From assembly GCA_937915885.1 (NCBI GenBank), contig CALGGP010000165.1, positions 1 to 31,008 of the forward strand: a DNA stretch of 31,008 nt, given 5' to 3'. Shown in pieces: positions 7,180 through 14,776 of the stretch (position 1 is the stretch's first letter; every line of letters begins with the position of its first letter). Made by a program: the position numbers and the translations under genes. Source of the DNA: an uncultured Selenomonadales bacterium (GTDB lineage: Bacteria; Bacillota; Negativicutes; Selenomonadales; Selenomonadaceae). A model generated the notes under the pieces. It saw only the letters and a list, made by a program, of their open reading frames with translations. It was not told the DNA's origin and made no database searches.

Positions 7180-8208
7180 TTATTTCAGCAGGGAAAGGTT
7201 ATCCTTGTCGATGATGAGCGGCGTGCAGAGATAGGAGGGCACCGTGATCTTTCCGTTGTTGTAGGTGGAGAGATCGTTGATCACGGGCTGGGTCCCTTCC
7301 ACCACGGCCTTGATCATGCGCACGCACTTTGCGGTGAGCAGCTCAGGATCCTTTTGGATGGTGAAGGTCTGCTTGCCCTTGCGGATGGCTTCCACTGCCG
7401 CAGGATCTGCGTCCTGCCCGGAGATCAATGGCTGAGGGCCGCTGTAGCCCGTGGATTCGATTGCTGCCTGGATGCCGCCCGCCACACCGTCATTCGGTGA
7501 GAGCACAGCGGCAGGGGCACTGCCCGGATAATAGGCGGCGAGGAGCTTTTCCATGCGCGCCTGCGCATTCTTCGGCTCCCAGTCCTTGGTGGCGACGCGG
7601 TCAAAGGTAAGCTCCCCCGACGGACAGATGAGCTGCCCCTTGTCCAGATAGGGCTGCAGGATCTTCATGGCGCCGGAGAAGAACAGATGCGCGTTGTTGT
7701 CTGCGGGATCGCCCGCGAACACCTCGATGGTATAGGGACCGGCACCATTCTTGAGCTGCATGGCCGCTTCGAAGTATTCGCCCATGGCCTCGCCTACCGC
7801 TTCGTTGTCAAAAGCCGCGTAGTAGGAAACGGCATCCGTGTTCATGACCAGACGGTCGTAGGCAATGATGGGGATGTTCTTTTCCTTTGCCTCTTTCAAC
7901 ACATCGGTGAGCGCCGTGGAGTCCACAGCCCCGATGACGATGCAGCCGGGCGCATCGTTGATCTGCTCGGCAAGTTGTTCCGCCTGCTGTGTGGCGGTGT
8001 CGGCAAAGCGAAGATCAACGGTAAAGCCGTCCTGTTCCAGTGTTTTCTTGATGGTTTCCCCGTTTCGCTGCCAGCTTGCGGATGAATTCGCGAAGGCGAC
8101 GGCGACTTTTTTATTGCCTTCCCCGTTGTCCTGTCCGCAGCCCGCCGCCAAAAGGGAACTGATGGCAAGGACGGCAAGGCAAAGCACGGTGAAAAGTTTT
8201 TTCTGCAT
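7180..8208 (-). CDS. Periplasmic sugar-binding lipoprotein (XylF/ChvE-type)
   Basis: 342 aa, with GGGAGGG 7 nt before the ATG. A lipoprotein signal peptide ends at lipobox LAAGC (Cys24). The mature part has the two-lobe periplasmic binding protein fold of the ribose/xylose cluster: DTATQQAEQLAEQIN, VIGAVDSTAL, NIPIIAYDRL, VFAGDPADNNA, LSPNDGVAGG and LISGQDADPAAV. Family members bind monosaccharides such as xylose, galactose or arabinose. The gene starts 18 nt after the chemoreceptor stop and no permease or ATPase genes accompany it. It may therefore present sugar to the receptor, or serve a transporter encoded elsewhere. The exact sugar is not predictable from sequence alone. Confidence 0.88.
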   Translation of the reverse strand: MQKKLFTVLCLAVLAISSLLAAGCGQDNGEGNKKVAVAFANSSASWQRNGETIKKTLEQDGFTVDLRFADTATQQAEQLAEQINDAPGCIVIGAVDSTALTDVLKEAKEKNIPIIAYDRLVMNTDAVSYYAAFDNEAVGEAMGEYFEAAMQLKNGAGPYTIEVFAGDPADNNAHLFFSGAMKILQPYLDKGQLICPSGELTFDRVATKDWEPKNAQARMEKLLAAYYPGSAPAAVLSPNDGVAGGIQAAIESTGYSGPQPLISGQDADPAAVEAIRKGKQTFTIQKDPELLTAKCVRMIKAVVEGTQPVINDLSTYNNGKITVPSYLCTPLIIDKDNLSLLK

Positions 8209-8226
8209 GATATGTCCCTCCCTGCC

Positions 8227-9924
8227 CTAAATCTTGAATTTTGCCGTGGCTCCGGTAAGCTCCTGCGCGAGTCCGGAGAGCTTGCGGCTGGCATCTGCAA
8301 TTTCGGCCATGGAGGCGGACTGTTCCTCGGTCGCGGCAGACACGGACTCCGTTTCCGCTGCAACGTCCTTGCCGGACTGGTTGATGCCGTCCATGACCTG
8401 CACCAGGGCGTCCACCTTTTCCGCAGAACGGCGGGCATCCTGCAGAATGGTCTCCGCATGCTGGGTGAGATCGGAAACGGCTGCGGCGATATGCTCAAAG
8501 GATTGTCCGGCGGCTGCCACGATGTCCTTGCCGCTTTCCACATCTTCCGTGCCCTTCTGCATGCGTTTGACCGCATTCTCGGTGTCCTGCTGGATGGAAT
8601 GGATGAGTTTCGCGATCTTTTGCGCCGCGATGCCGGAGCCCTCCGCCAGCTTGCGGACTTCTTCCGCAACGACGGAGAATCCCCGTCCTGCCTCCCCCGC
8701 ACGGGCAGCCTCGATGGCGGCGTTCAGGGACAGGAGATTGGTCTGCTCGGCAATGCTTGAGATCGTGTCGCTGATCTGCCCGATTTCCGTGGAACGTTCC
8801 GCCAGTTTCTGGATGACATCTGCGGAGGATGTGACAGAATCCGCGATCTCGGACATTTGGCTGACCGCGTTGTCGATGGCTTCTTTTCCGCTTGCGGCGA
8901 TCCCTTCCACGCTCTTTGCTGCCTCGGCGGAGGCAGAGGCCTTTTCCTCGAAGCCTTGCAAGCTGCTTGCCATTTCGCGGATATCACCGGTGGATTTGTT
9001 CACAGCGGCGCCCTGATTGCTGGTATTGGCAGCCACGTTGCCGATGGAGCTGGCGACTTGCTGGGTGGCAAGGGCGGATTGGCTGGCGCTCTCCGTGAGC
9101 TGTTCCGCAAAGGAGGAAACCTCGTTGGCGGTCTGCTGGATCTGCCGGATGAGCGTGCGGAGATTCTGGATGGTTTCCCCATAGGCATTGGTGAGGGTAC
9201 CGAACTCATCCCGGCTGGCGGAGCTGGCATCCACTGTGAGGTTGCCGTTGGACACCTCATGGGATACGTCCATCAGATATTGGATGGATTTGTAGATGGA
9301 ACTGCTGAGGTAGAATGCCATGAAGCCGGAGAGCAGAGCAACGAAGAGGATGCTGATGATGAGCGTGACCTTCGTGGTGTCATATTTTCTCTCTGCGTCC
9401 ACGTTTTCCTGATGGATGAAGTCCTTCCGGTTGTCCACGATGCGGGTGAGCTTGGCGTTGATCTTTGCATAGTCGGCCTTCGAGGCTTCCAGAAGTTTTG
9501 TGGCCTCCGCAATCCGGTTGTTCTTTGCGAGTGCGACCAGCTGCGCGGAGTTTTTCTTGTAGCTTTCCCAGATGGCCCGCATTTCCTTGAAATCCGTTGC
9601 GATATCTGCCGAAAGCTTCGGCTCGAGGCTGTCAAAGGTGATGTCGATCTGGTCTGCCAGCTTTTTGTTCTGCTGTGCCGCCTGAATGCGGTTTGGCAGG
9701 GTCGTGGCCGTCACGACCGCGTACTCTCCCTGACGGTAGTCGGATACGGCGTGGTTGCTCTCCGATGCCGCCATGACGCCCTGCAGGTGTTCCGTTGCGA
9801 TGCGAAGCGCGCCATCGTTGATGCTGTTGAGGCTGTAGCCGGTGTAGATGCCGTTGCACACGAAAATCGCAATGAGCAGTCCGAACACGAGGAACAGCTT
9901 CTGTCGGATGGTAAGTGTGTCCAA
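8227..9924 (-). CDS. Methyl-accepting chemotaxis protein (4-helix-bundle sensor)
   Basis: 565 aa from TTG at 9924, which has AAGGAGGG 7 nt upstream; the longer frame to 10008 lacks a ribosome site and adds hydrophilic residues ahead of the membrane anchor. Order: TM1 (about 8-28, LFLVFGLLIAIFV), a periplasmic helical sensor of about 150 residues (four-helix-bundle type), TM2 (about 182-204), HAMP, then the cytoplasmic signalling hairpin. The hairpin's conserved tip, EQTNLLSLNAAIEAARAGE followed by GRGFSVVAEEVRKLAE, binds CheA/CheW. A/E/Q/S-rich methylation helices flank it. It is the first gene of a two-gene operon with the sugar-binding lipoprotein, suggesting sugar taxis in a motile cell. 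No che or flagellar genes are in view. Confidence 0.93.
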   Translation of the reverse strand: MDTLTIRQKLFLVFGLLIAIFVCNGIYTGYSLNSINDGALRIATEHLQGVMAASESNHAVSDYRQGEYAVVTATTLPNRIQAAQQNKKLADQIDITFDSLEPKLSADIATDFKEMRAIWESYKKNSAQLVALAKNNRIAEATKLLEASKADYAKINAKLTRIVDNRKDFIHQENVDAERKYDTTKVTLIISILFVALLSGFMAFYLSSSIYKSIQYLMDVSHEVSNGNLTVDASSASRDEFGTLTNAYGETIQNLRTLIRQIQQTANEVSSFAEQLTESASQSALATQQVASSIGNVAANTSNQGAAVNKSTGDIREMASSLQGFEEKASASAEAAKSVEGIAASGKEAIDNAVSQMSEIADSVTSSADVIQKLAERSTEIGQISDTISSIAEQTNLLSLNAAIEAARAGEAGRGFSVVAEEVRKLAEGSGIAAQKIAKLIHSIQQDTENAVKRMQKGTEDVESGKDIVAAAGQSFEHIAAAVSDLTQHAETILQDARRSAEKVDALVQVMDGINQSGKDVAAETESVSAATEEQSASMAEIADASRKLSGLAQELTGATAKFKI

Positions 9925-9978
9925 GATGAAGCCCTCCTTTTCTTGATGCCGATATACGTAGGTATAGTATTCTCTGTG

Positions 9979-10008
9979 ATCATGCCGGAATCCTTCCGTT
10001 TTTGTCAA
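9979..10008 (-). promoter_or_regulatory. Candidate sigma-70 promoter for the chemoreceptor operon
   Basis: Minus strand: TTGACA, 18-bp spacer, CATGAT (4 of 6 matches to TATAAT), about 55 nt before the TTG start. The -35 is perfect and the -10 is weak. I looked for a flagellar-type or -24/-12 promoter and found none that fits better. Confidence 0.4.
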
Positions 10009-10143
10009 AATATGCCAAATTTGATGTCATTTCATTTCGACTTCAATCAGCCATTAAGTTTTAAGAAAATCTGACGATATACATTATAGGAGAAGTGTCT
10101 CTCAGGGGCAGGACCTGCGTCTGAAAGAAACGGATTTCTGTGG

Positions 10144-10263
10144 CTGCCAACGGATTGGCAGGGAGATGTTACTTTTACTATGAAATCTTAGCGCATACAA
10201 GCTAAAGGTGCAGTATGAGCTTAGATTTCGTGTAAGGGCGTTATGCGAAACAGTGTTTCGCAT
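10144..10263 (+). promoter_or_regulatory. Structured leader (three hairpins) upstream of the 221-aa gene
   Basis: Three consecutive stems lie in the gap 10009-10292: CTGCCAA-CGGA-TTGGCAG (10144-10161); a long imperfect stem from GAAATCT at 10182 to AGATTTC ending at 10229 (15 pairs, two mismatches, 14-nt loop); and ATGCGAAAC-AGT-GTTTCGCAT (10243-10263), ending shortly before the ribosome site GAGAGGAGG. No T-run follows the last stem, so control of translation rather than termination would be more likely. It matches no riboswitch consensus I can recall. Confidence 0.45.
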
Positions 10264-10292
10264 GGAGTTTTGTTCCTGAGAGGAGGATAGTA

Positions 10293-10958
10293 ATGAAAAA
10301 ATGGCACTACCAGGAGATGAGTTTTCGTGATTGGATGAGGGACAACATTGAGGAACTACGGGCGTTCTTCATGGGTAAGCGGCTGGAGGTCCAGCAGCTG
10401 ATCACGGTCCTCCGCGAGCTGAATCTGACGTTCGACATCATGAAGCAGTTCAGTATGTACGAAACGGAATTTGTGCTGGGCGGTGAGGAATGCCAGATGA
10501 TCATCCAGTTCCGGCTGGTTTCCTACTATGGCGATTGGCCGGAGGCCAGCAAGATCGTGATCCGCTCCATTACCTGCAGGGTGACGGACTATATCGAGCC
10601 GGACGGGAGCCGGCAGAAGGAACGGGAGCTGATGCGGTGGGATCACAGGGAAATGGACTTTCGCACCTGGATTGCACGGAATATCGAAAACCTGCGCGAG
10701 GAACTGGTCGGCAAGCGCATGGCTGCCTCAGAGTTGGATTTTTATATGATCGGGATGAACATCGGGGGAGGGCTTTCCATCCAGCTGCAGCGCCATATGG
10801 ATGCGTTTTCCTTTGGCATGATGGACGATCTGGTCAGTGTGAGGTTCCGCATCGTCGAATATTACGAGTCAATGCCTGCCAGCAGCATGCTGGAGATTTC
10901 CTCCGTTGTCGGGAAACGGACGCGCTATATGGTCAGAGCGGAAGATTTTGCGGAATAG
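10293..10958 (+). CDS. Unrecognised protein with two copies of one domain
   Basis: 221 aa, no signal peptide or membrane segment, with GAGAGGAGG 7-8 nt before the ATG. The protein is an internal duplication: residues about 4-35 (WHYQEMSFRDWMRDNIEELR...GKRLEV) match about 115-147 (WDHREMDFRTWIARNIENLR...GKRMAA), and each is followed by a beta-rich segment (VLGGEECQMIIQFRLVSYYG and MMDDLVSVRFRIVEYYES). Conserved positions include W-x(4)-M-x-F-R-x-W, NIE-L and GKR. I do not recognise the family. The well-kept pattern and strong ribosome site argue for a real gene. It sits between a structured leader and a nested hairpin, apparently as a single transcription unit. Confidence 0.7.
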   Translation: MKKWHYQEMSFRDWMRDNIEELRAFFMGKRLEVQQLITVLRELNLTFDIMKQFSMYETEFVLGGEECQMIIQFRLVSYYGDWPEASKIVIRSITCRVTDYIEPDGSRQKERELMRWDHREMDFRTWIARNIENLREELVGKRMAASELDFYMIGMNIGGGLSIQLQRHMDAFSFGMMDDLVSVRFRIVEYYESMPASSMLEISSVVGKRTRYMVRAEDFAE

Positions 10959-10963
10959 GAACA

Positions 10964-11052
10964 CTTCCCCGCACTGCCACAGGCTGCGTTGGATAAAAGT
11001 CGGGGCTGTTGATCCGTAGCAGTCCCGATTTATGCGTTAGTGCGGCAGGAAG
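10964..11052 (+). terminator. Nested double hairpin after the 221-aa gene
   Basis: The inner stem AAA(G)TCGGGGCTGTT with AGCAGTCCCGATTT (10996-11031) forms about 14 pairs with a bulged G. It is enclosed by an outer stem between 10964-10975 and 11039-11052 (12 pairs, 2-nt bulge). The inner hairpin followed by TTTAT can terminate transcription. The outer stem is unusual and suggests a palindromic element or an RNA with extra function. Confidence 0.5.
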
Positions 11053-11112
11053 TTTCACGCATGAGGGCGAATATATCCAGAAAGCGTCAGAAGGAAATGG
11101 AGGATGTTCGGA

Positions 11113-11964
11113 ATGAAGGTTTTGGTCACCGGGGTGACGGGGCAGCTGGGCTACGATGTGATGCGGGAGCTGAAACGTCAGGGCATTGAGGCGAAGGGCG
11201 TCTCGCGGCAGGATTTTTCCCTGACGGACATGGAGGCGGCGAGAGCCTGCATCACGGCATACCGGCCGGATGCCGTGATCCATTGTGCGGCCTATACGGC
11301 GGTCGATCAGGCAGAGGACGAGGCGGAGCTCGCCATGAAGGTGAATGGCGATGCAACGCGGAACATGGCGGCGATCTGCCGGGATATCTGTGCCAAGCTG
11401 GTCTACATCAGTACGGACTATGTATTCCCGGGGGAGGGGGAGGAACTGTATGCTCCCGATGCGCCGACAGGGCCGAAAAACGCGTATGGGCGCTCGAAAC
11501 TGGCAGGGGAGCAGGCGGTGCAGGAAGTTTTGAAGGAGTATTTCATTGTGCGGATCTCTTGGGTATTCGGCATCCACGGGAAGAATTTCATCCGCACGAT
11601 GCTGCGGCTGGCAGAGACGCACGAGGAGCTTTCCGTGGTCAATGACCAGATCGGATCGCCCACGTATACGGTAGACCTGGCGCGGCTTCTGGTGGAGATG
11701 GTGCAGACGGAGCGATATGGCATCTATCATGCGACGAATGAGGGGGTCTGCTCCTGGGCGGAGCTGGCGGAAGAAGTGTTCCGCCAATACGGGAGCAAGA
11801 CCAGGGTCGTGGGCGTACCCTCTTCTGCCTACCCGACCAAGGCCGTGCGCCCCAAGAATTCCCGCATGAGCAAGGCGTGCCTGGATGCGGCGGGCTTTGA
11901 GCATCTCCCCGGCTGGAAGGATGCCGTGGGGCGCTATCTCATCGAGCTTTCGGCGGAGCAGTGA
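11113..11964 (+). CDS. rfbD: dTDP-4-dehydrorhamnose reductase
   Basis: 283 aa from ATG at 11113, which lies 9 nt after GGAGG; the ATG at 11104 directly abuts that site and is too close. It is an extended short-chain dehydrogenase with the nucleotide motif GVTGQLGYD, ISTDYVFPGEGE, the catalytic YGRSK (Tyr-x3-Lys), and RISWVFG. It catalyses the last step of dTDP-L-rhamnose synthesis with NAD(P)H in the cytoplasm, feeding cell-surface polysaccharide. The other three rhamnose genes are not next to it, so the pathway is split in this genome. A strong terminator follows. Confidence 0.93.
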   Translation: MKVLVTGVTGQLGYDVMRELKRQGIEAKGVSRQDFSLTDMEAARACITAYRPDAVIHCAAYTAVDQAEDEAELAMKVNGDATRNMAAICRDICAKLVYISTDYVFPGEGEELYAPDAPTGPKNAYGRSKLAGEQAVQEVLKEYFIVRISWVFGIHGKNFIRTMLRLAETHEELSVVNDQIGSPTYTVDLARLLVEMVQTERYGIYHATNEGVCSWAELAEEVFRQYGSKTRVVGVPSSAYPTKAVRPKNSRMSKACLDAAGFEHLPGWKDAVGRYLIELSAEQ

Positions 11965-11978
11965 TGTGCGCAGGCATG

Positions 11979-12020
11979 AAAAGGCTCCCGACAGCGCTTG
12001 TTCCTGTCGGGAGCCTTTTT
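11979..12020 (+). terminator. Strong intrinsic terminator after rfbD
   Basis: AAAAGGCTCCCGACAG (11979-11994) pairs perfectly with CTGTCGGGAGCCTTTT (12004-12019), with a 9-nt loop and a terminal T-run. It may work in both directions, ending the convergent cupin gene as well. The composition of the window changes just after this point. Confidence 0.9.
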
Positions 12021-12042
12021 ATGCTTTCTGTTTGTTGCAGCT

Positions 12043-12375
12043 TTATTTGTTGATGATCAGCGCCATGAAGACGAGGTCTTCGCTGCCCTCATTCTCGATG
12101 CCGTGCTGCTCGCCGTCGGGGCAGAAGGTCGTCGTGCCCGCTCCGATTTTTTTCTCAACGCCGTTGTCATTGTAGAGCGCCTCGCCGCTCAAGATGTGAT
12201 ACGTCTCGGTGTTGCCGTTATGCGCGTGCACTCCGATCGCCGACCCGGGCGGGATCGTCACCTGCGCGAACATCAGACATTTCCCGTCCATCTCCGCCGG
12301 CGTCAGCAGATGCTTGATTGTGATCTCGCCCTTGCCCTTCGACGCTTTGACGGTATTCGATTCGATAAACGCCAT
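12043..12375 (-). CDS. Small cupin-domain protein
   Basis: 110 aa, one cupin barrel, with GAAGGAGAG about 7 nt before the ATG. Motif 1 carries the metal ligands (GVHAHNGNTETYHILSG: His, His, Glu and following G). Motif 2 is CPDGEQHGIEN with the last His ligand. Single-domain cupins bind a metal and range from isomerases and dioxygenases to sugar-binding proteins; nothing here fixes the substrate. It has its own consensus-like promoter facing away from the YdcF-like gene and reads toward rfbD. Confidence 0.85.
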   Translation of the reverse strand: MAFIESNTVKASKGKGEITIKHLLTPAEMDGKCLMFAQVTIPPGSAIGVHAHNGNTETYHILSGEALYNDNGVEKKIGAGTTTFCPDGEQHGIENEGSEDLVFMALIINK

Positions 12376-12406
12376 CGTAAATCTCTCCTTCGCTCGAATT
12401 TATTTC

Positions 12407-12435
12407 ATTCTATCAAACGCCCGATCCCTTTTCAA
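12407..12435 (-). promoter_or_regulatory. Sigma-70 promoter of the cupin gene
   Basis: Minus strand: TTGAAA, 17-bp spacer, TAGAAT (5 of 6 matches in each box), about 30 nt before the ATG. The -35 box abuts the AAGGAGG ribosome site of the divergent gene, so that gene's own promoter must overlap the cupin start or lie upstream of it. Confidence 0.65.
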
Positions 12436-12451
12436 GGAGGAAGTTCTTTCA

Positions 12452-13222
12452 TTGGTCTATCTGTTGAAGTTCGGCGCAAGTTGGATTTTGCCGCCGGGCA
12501 TTTTTATAATCGCGTTCTTCGCCGTCGCCGCGTACTGTTTCAAAGTCAAACACGATCCGAAATTGGCGGCGGTGCTCGCGACGTTGACTTTTACATTTTA
12601 TTTGTTGTGCACGGGATTCATCGCGGAAAAAGTGATCGGCTCGCTCGAAAGTGTTTATATTCCTCCGTCGAATGTCGATGATATTCATGCGGACGTGATC
12701 ATCATGCTCGGAGGCGGGGCGTTGCCCGACATGCCCGACGTCGACGGCGTAGGCACTTTATGCTCGAGTCCGGCGTCGAGAGTGTTGGCGGCGGTTCGAT
12801 TGCAACGTCGATTGCACATTCCGATCTTATTGAGCGGCGGTCAGGTTTATTCGGACACGGGCGCGGAGGCGAAAATCGCAAGTCGAGTGTTAAAATCGTT
12901 GGGCGTCGACGAGAAAGATATAATTGTCGAGACGCGGAGCATCAACACGACGCAAAACGCAAAGTTCTCGGTCGAGATCATGAGGGAGCGCGGGTTGAGC
13001 CGACCGTTGTTGGTTACGTCGGCGTTCCACATGAGGCGGGCGGTATTGAATTTCGCTCAACAGGGCGTGGAAGTGATCCCGTATCCGACGGATTTCATGG
13101 TGACGCATTCGCCGCAATTCCATTACACGAAACTGCGTCCGCAATCGGAGGCGCTGTTGTATAATGTGATGGTGCTGCAGGAACGGCTGCGGACGTTCGT
13201 CACGGAGTGGTTGAAAATTTGA
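12452..13222 (+). CDS. DUF218 / YdcF-SanA-ElyC family membrane protein
   Basis: 256 aa from TTG at 12452, preceded by AAGGAGG with suitable spacing; the open frame extends further upstream across the divergent cupin gene but has no start signal. Two N-terminal membrane segments (about residues 8-28 and 38-60) precede a DUF218 domain: DVIIMLGGGALP, SPASRVLAAVRLQ, IPILLSGGQV, TRSINTTQNAKFS and LVTSAFHMRRAV. E. coli relatives ElyC and SanA affect envelope integrity and polyprenyl-linked precursors; the molecular activity is not established. The next gene starts about 12 nt later, beginning the run of envelope TPR genes. Confidence 0.85.
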   Translation: MVYLLKFGASWILPPGIFIIAFFAVAAYCFKVKHDPKLAAVLATLTFTFYLLCTGFIAEKVIGSLESVYIPPSNVDDIHADVIIMLGGGALPDMPDVDGVGTLCSSPASRVLAAVRLQRRLHIPILLSGGQVYSDTGAEAKIASRVLKSLGVDEKDIIVETRSINTTQNAKFSVEIMRERGLSRPLLVTSAFHMRRAVLNFAQQGVEVIPYPTDFMVTHSPQFHYTKLRPQSEALLYNVMVLQERLRTFVTEWLKI

Positions 13223-13234
13223 TTGGAGGTGTCG

Positions 13235-13966
13235 ATGATGAAGGAGCCGGATCAGTTTTTAAGAATGTTGGCGACGGTTCTTGCGATCGTAATGGGCGGA
13301 TTTTTATTGATGTCGTTGCATTTCGAGGTGACGATCGATGCCAACGGCACAAAACACATGTCAATCGATTTCACGCGGGAACGTGGAGATGAGCATCCCG
13401 CGAAAACGATGCGTCCGAGCGATGATGAGACGGAAAAATTATTTGACTCGAATCAGAAGGTCGAGCAAGCACAGAAATTTTTTAATAACGGCAAGTTGAA
13501 AGAAACGATAGCGTTCTGCAATGAGGCGCTCGAGCTCAATCCGAATAATTCAATGGCGTATACGTTTCGAGGCTCGGCGTATTTCAATATGAGGGAATAT
13601 CGGCGTGCACTGGAGGATTTCAATAAGGCGATCGAATTGGATGATCTTAACACGTTGGCGTATTACAATCGCGGCAATACTTACGAGCACCTGAACAATC
13701 GGACGGCGGCGATAGCGGATTTTACGAAGGCGATCGAATTTGAGCCGACCGCATTTGAGCCGTATCATTATCGCGGCGTGTCGTACGCCAACAGCGGAGA
13801 GTATGAAAAGGCGATAGCGGATTACACGAAGGCGATCGAGCTCAAGCCCGGCAACGGAGAATCTTATCATATGCGCGGCAACTGTCGGCGATTTTTGGGG
13901 CAAAAGGCGTTGGCGGATGCGGATTATGCGAAGGCGAAGTCACTCGGATTTAACGGCTCGAAATGA
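13235..13966 (+). CDS. Membrane-anchored TPR protein
   Basis: 243 aa; GGAGGT lies 4 nt before the first ATG and 7 nt before a second ATG at 13238, either of which may be the true start. One transmembrane segment (about residues 8-26, MLATVLAIVMGGFLLMSL) is followed by HFEVTIDANGTK..SIDFTRE, a short conserved post-membrane segment also found in the next gene. Four to five TPR units fill the C-terminal half (consensus AY..RG..Y...EY..A..D..KAIEL.P), ending DYAKAKSLGF. TPRs bind other proteins. Most of the chain should be outside the cytoplasmic membrane, but orientation is inferred. Confidence 0.85.
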   Translation: MMKEPDQFLRMLATVLAIVMGGFLLMSLHFEVTIDANGTKHMSIDFTRERGDEHPAKTMRPSDDETEKLFDSNQKVEQAQKFFNNGKLKETIAFCNEALELNPNNSMAYTFRGSAYFNMREYRRALEDFNKAIELDDLNTLAYYNRGNTYEHLNNRTAAIADFTKAIEFEPTAFEPYHYRGVSYANSGEYEKAIADYTKAIELKPGNGESYHMRGNCRRFLGQKALADADYAKAKSLGFNGSK

Positions 13967-13987
13967 AGTTGCGGGGAGGTGATCGTC

Positions 13988-14743
13988 GTGAAAGAATATA
14001 AAACTTATCTTGAAATATCGCGGTCAAATAAATCGACGGATCATCGGCACATCAGACTGTTTATGATTTTGGCGACGATATGTATGATTGTATATCTCTT
14101 GGGGTCGATACATTTTGAGTTTGCGATTGGGGCGGACGGCAGCAAACGTTTGACGATTGAAATGTCTCGAGAACAGTCCTCGGCGCTCGTCAAGCCCGAT
14201 GTTGAGCTGTCGAATTATAATGCAGACAGCTCGACGCGATTGATTGAAGAAGCGCGTCGGTGCATCGATACGGGAGAATATCGAGAGGCGATCGACTTAT
14301 GCACCGAGGCACTCAGATTGAATCCCGATAACATGGAGGCGTACGCCGTTCGAGGGCGGGCATACGATTACACCGAGGAATATGAGCGCGCAATAGATGA
14401 TCTCGACAAGGCGATTGCTGCCGGAGCCAATCTTGCCGTCAGTTATCATGCTCGCGGGCTGGCTTATCTTGAAACGGAGGATTATACGCGGGCGCTTAAC
14501 GATTTTGATGCGTCGATAAACGTTGATCCGAACTTTTATAAACCGTATGCTAATCGCGCGTATGTCCATATAAAGTTGCGGCAAATCGATTCGGTGATAG
14601 ACGATTGCAATAAAGTGATTGAGCTTGAGCCCGAATTAAGTATGGGCTATCAAAATCGAGCCGTCGCCCACATCAAACAAGGCAATATTTATCAAGCGAT
14701 GGGTGATTTGGCGACGGCAGCTAAAATTGCTCTCACGAAATAA
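13988..14743 (+). CDS. Membrane-anchored TPR protein, paralogue of the preceding gene
   Basis: 251 aa from GTG at 13988, which has GGGGAGGTG about 7 nt upstream; a GTG three codons earlier overlaps that site. One transmembrane segment near residues 25-45 (LFMILATICMIVYLLGSI) is followed by HFEFAIGADGSKRLTIEMSRE, matching the HFEVTIDANGTK..SIDFTRE of its neighbour. About five TPR units follow (AYAVRGRAYDYTEEYERAID and so on). The pair is a clear tandem duplication that has diverged. No function is known; co-transcription with the flanking genes is likely from the short gaps. Confidence 0.85.
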   Translation: MKEYKTYLEISRSNKSTDHRHIRLFMILATICMIVYLLGSIHFEFAIGADGSKRLTIEMSREQSSALVKPDVELSNYNADSSTRLIEEARRCIDTGEYREAIDLCTEALRLNPDNMEAYAVRGRAYDYTEEYERAIDDLDKAIAAGANLAVSYHARGLAYLETEDYTRALNDFDASINVDPNFYKPYANRAYVHIKLRQIDSVIDDCNKVIELEPELSMGYQNRAVAHIKQGNIYQAMGDLATAAKIALTK

Positions 14744-14776
14744 GAGCCGTATCGGAAAATTTTTTTGGAGTGCAAG

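Noticed and set aside
9985..10030. TTGGCATATTTTGAC as a sigma-54 (-24/-12) promoter for the chemoreceptor
   Set aside because: GG is present, but the GC at the required 10-bp distance is missing; a sigma-70 -35 fits better.
14765..14776. TTG at 14765 as the tmk start
   Set aside because: It overlaps the ribosome-binding site; the GTG at 14777 has proper spacing and fits the family's N-terminus.
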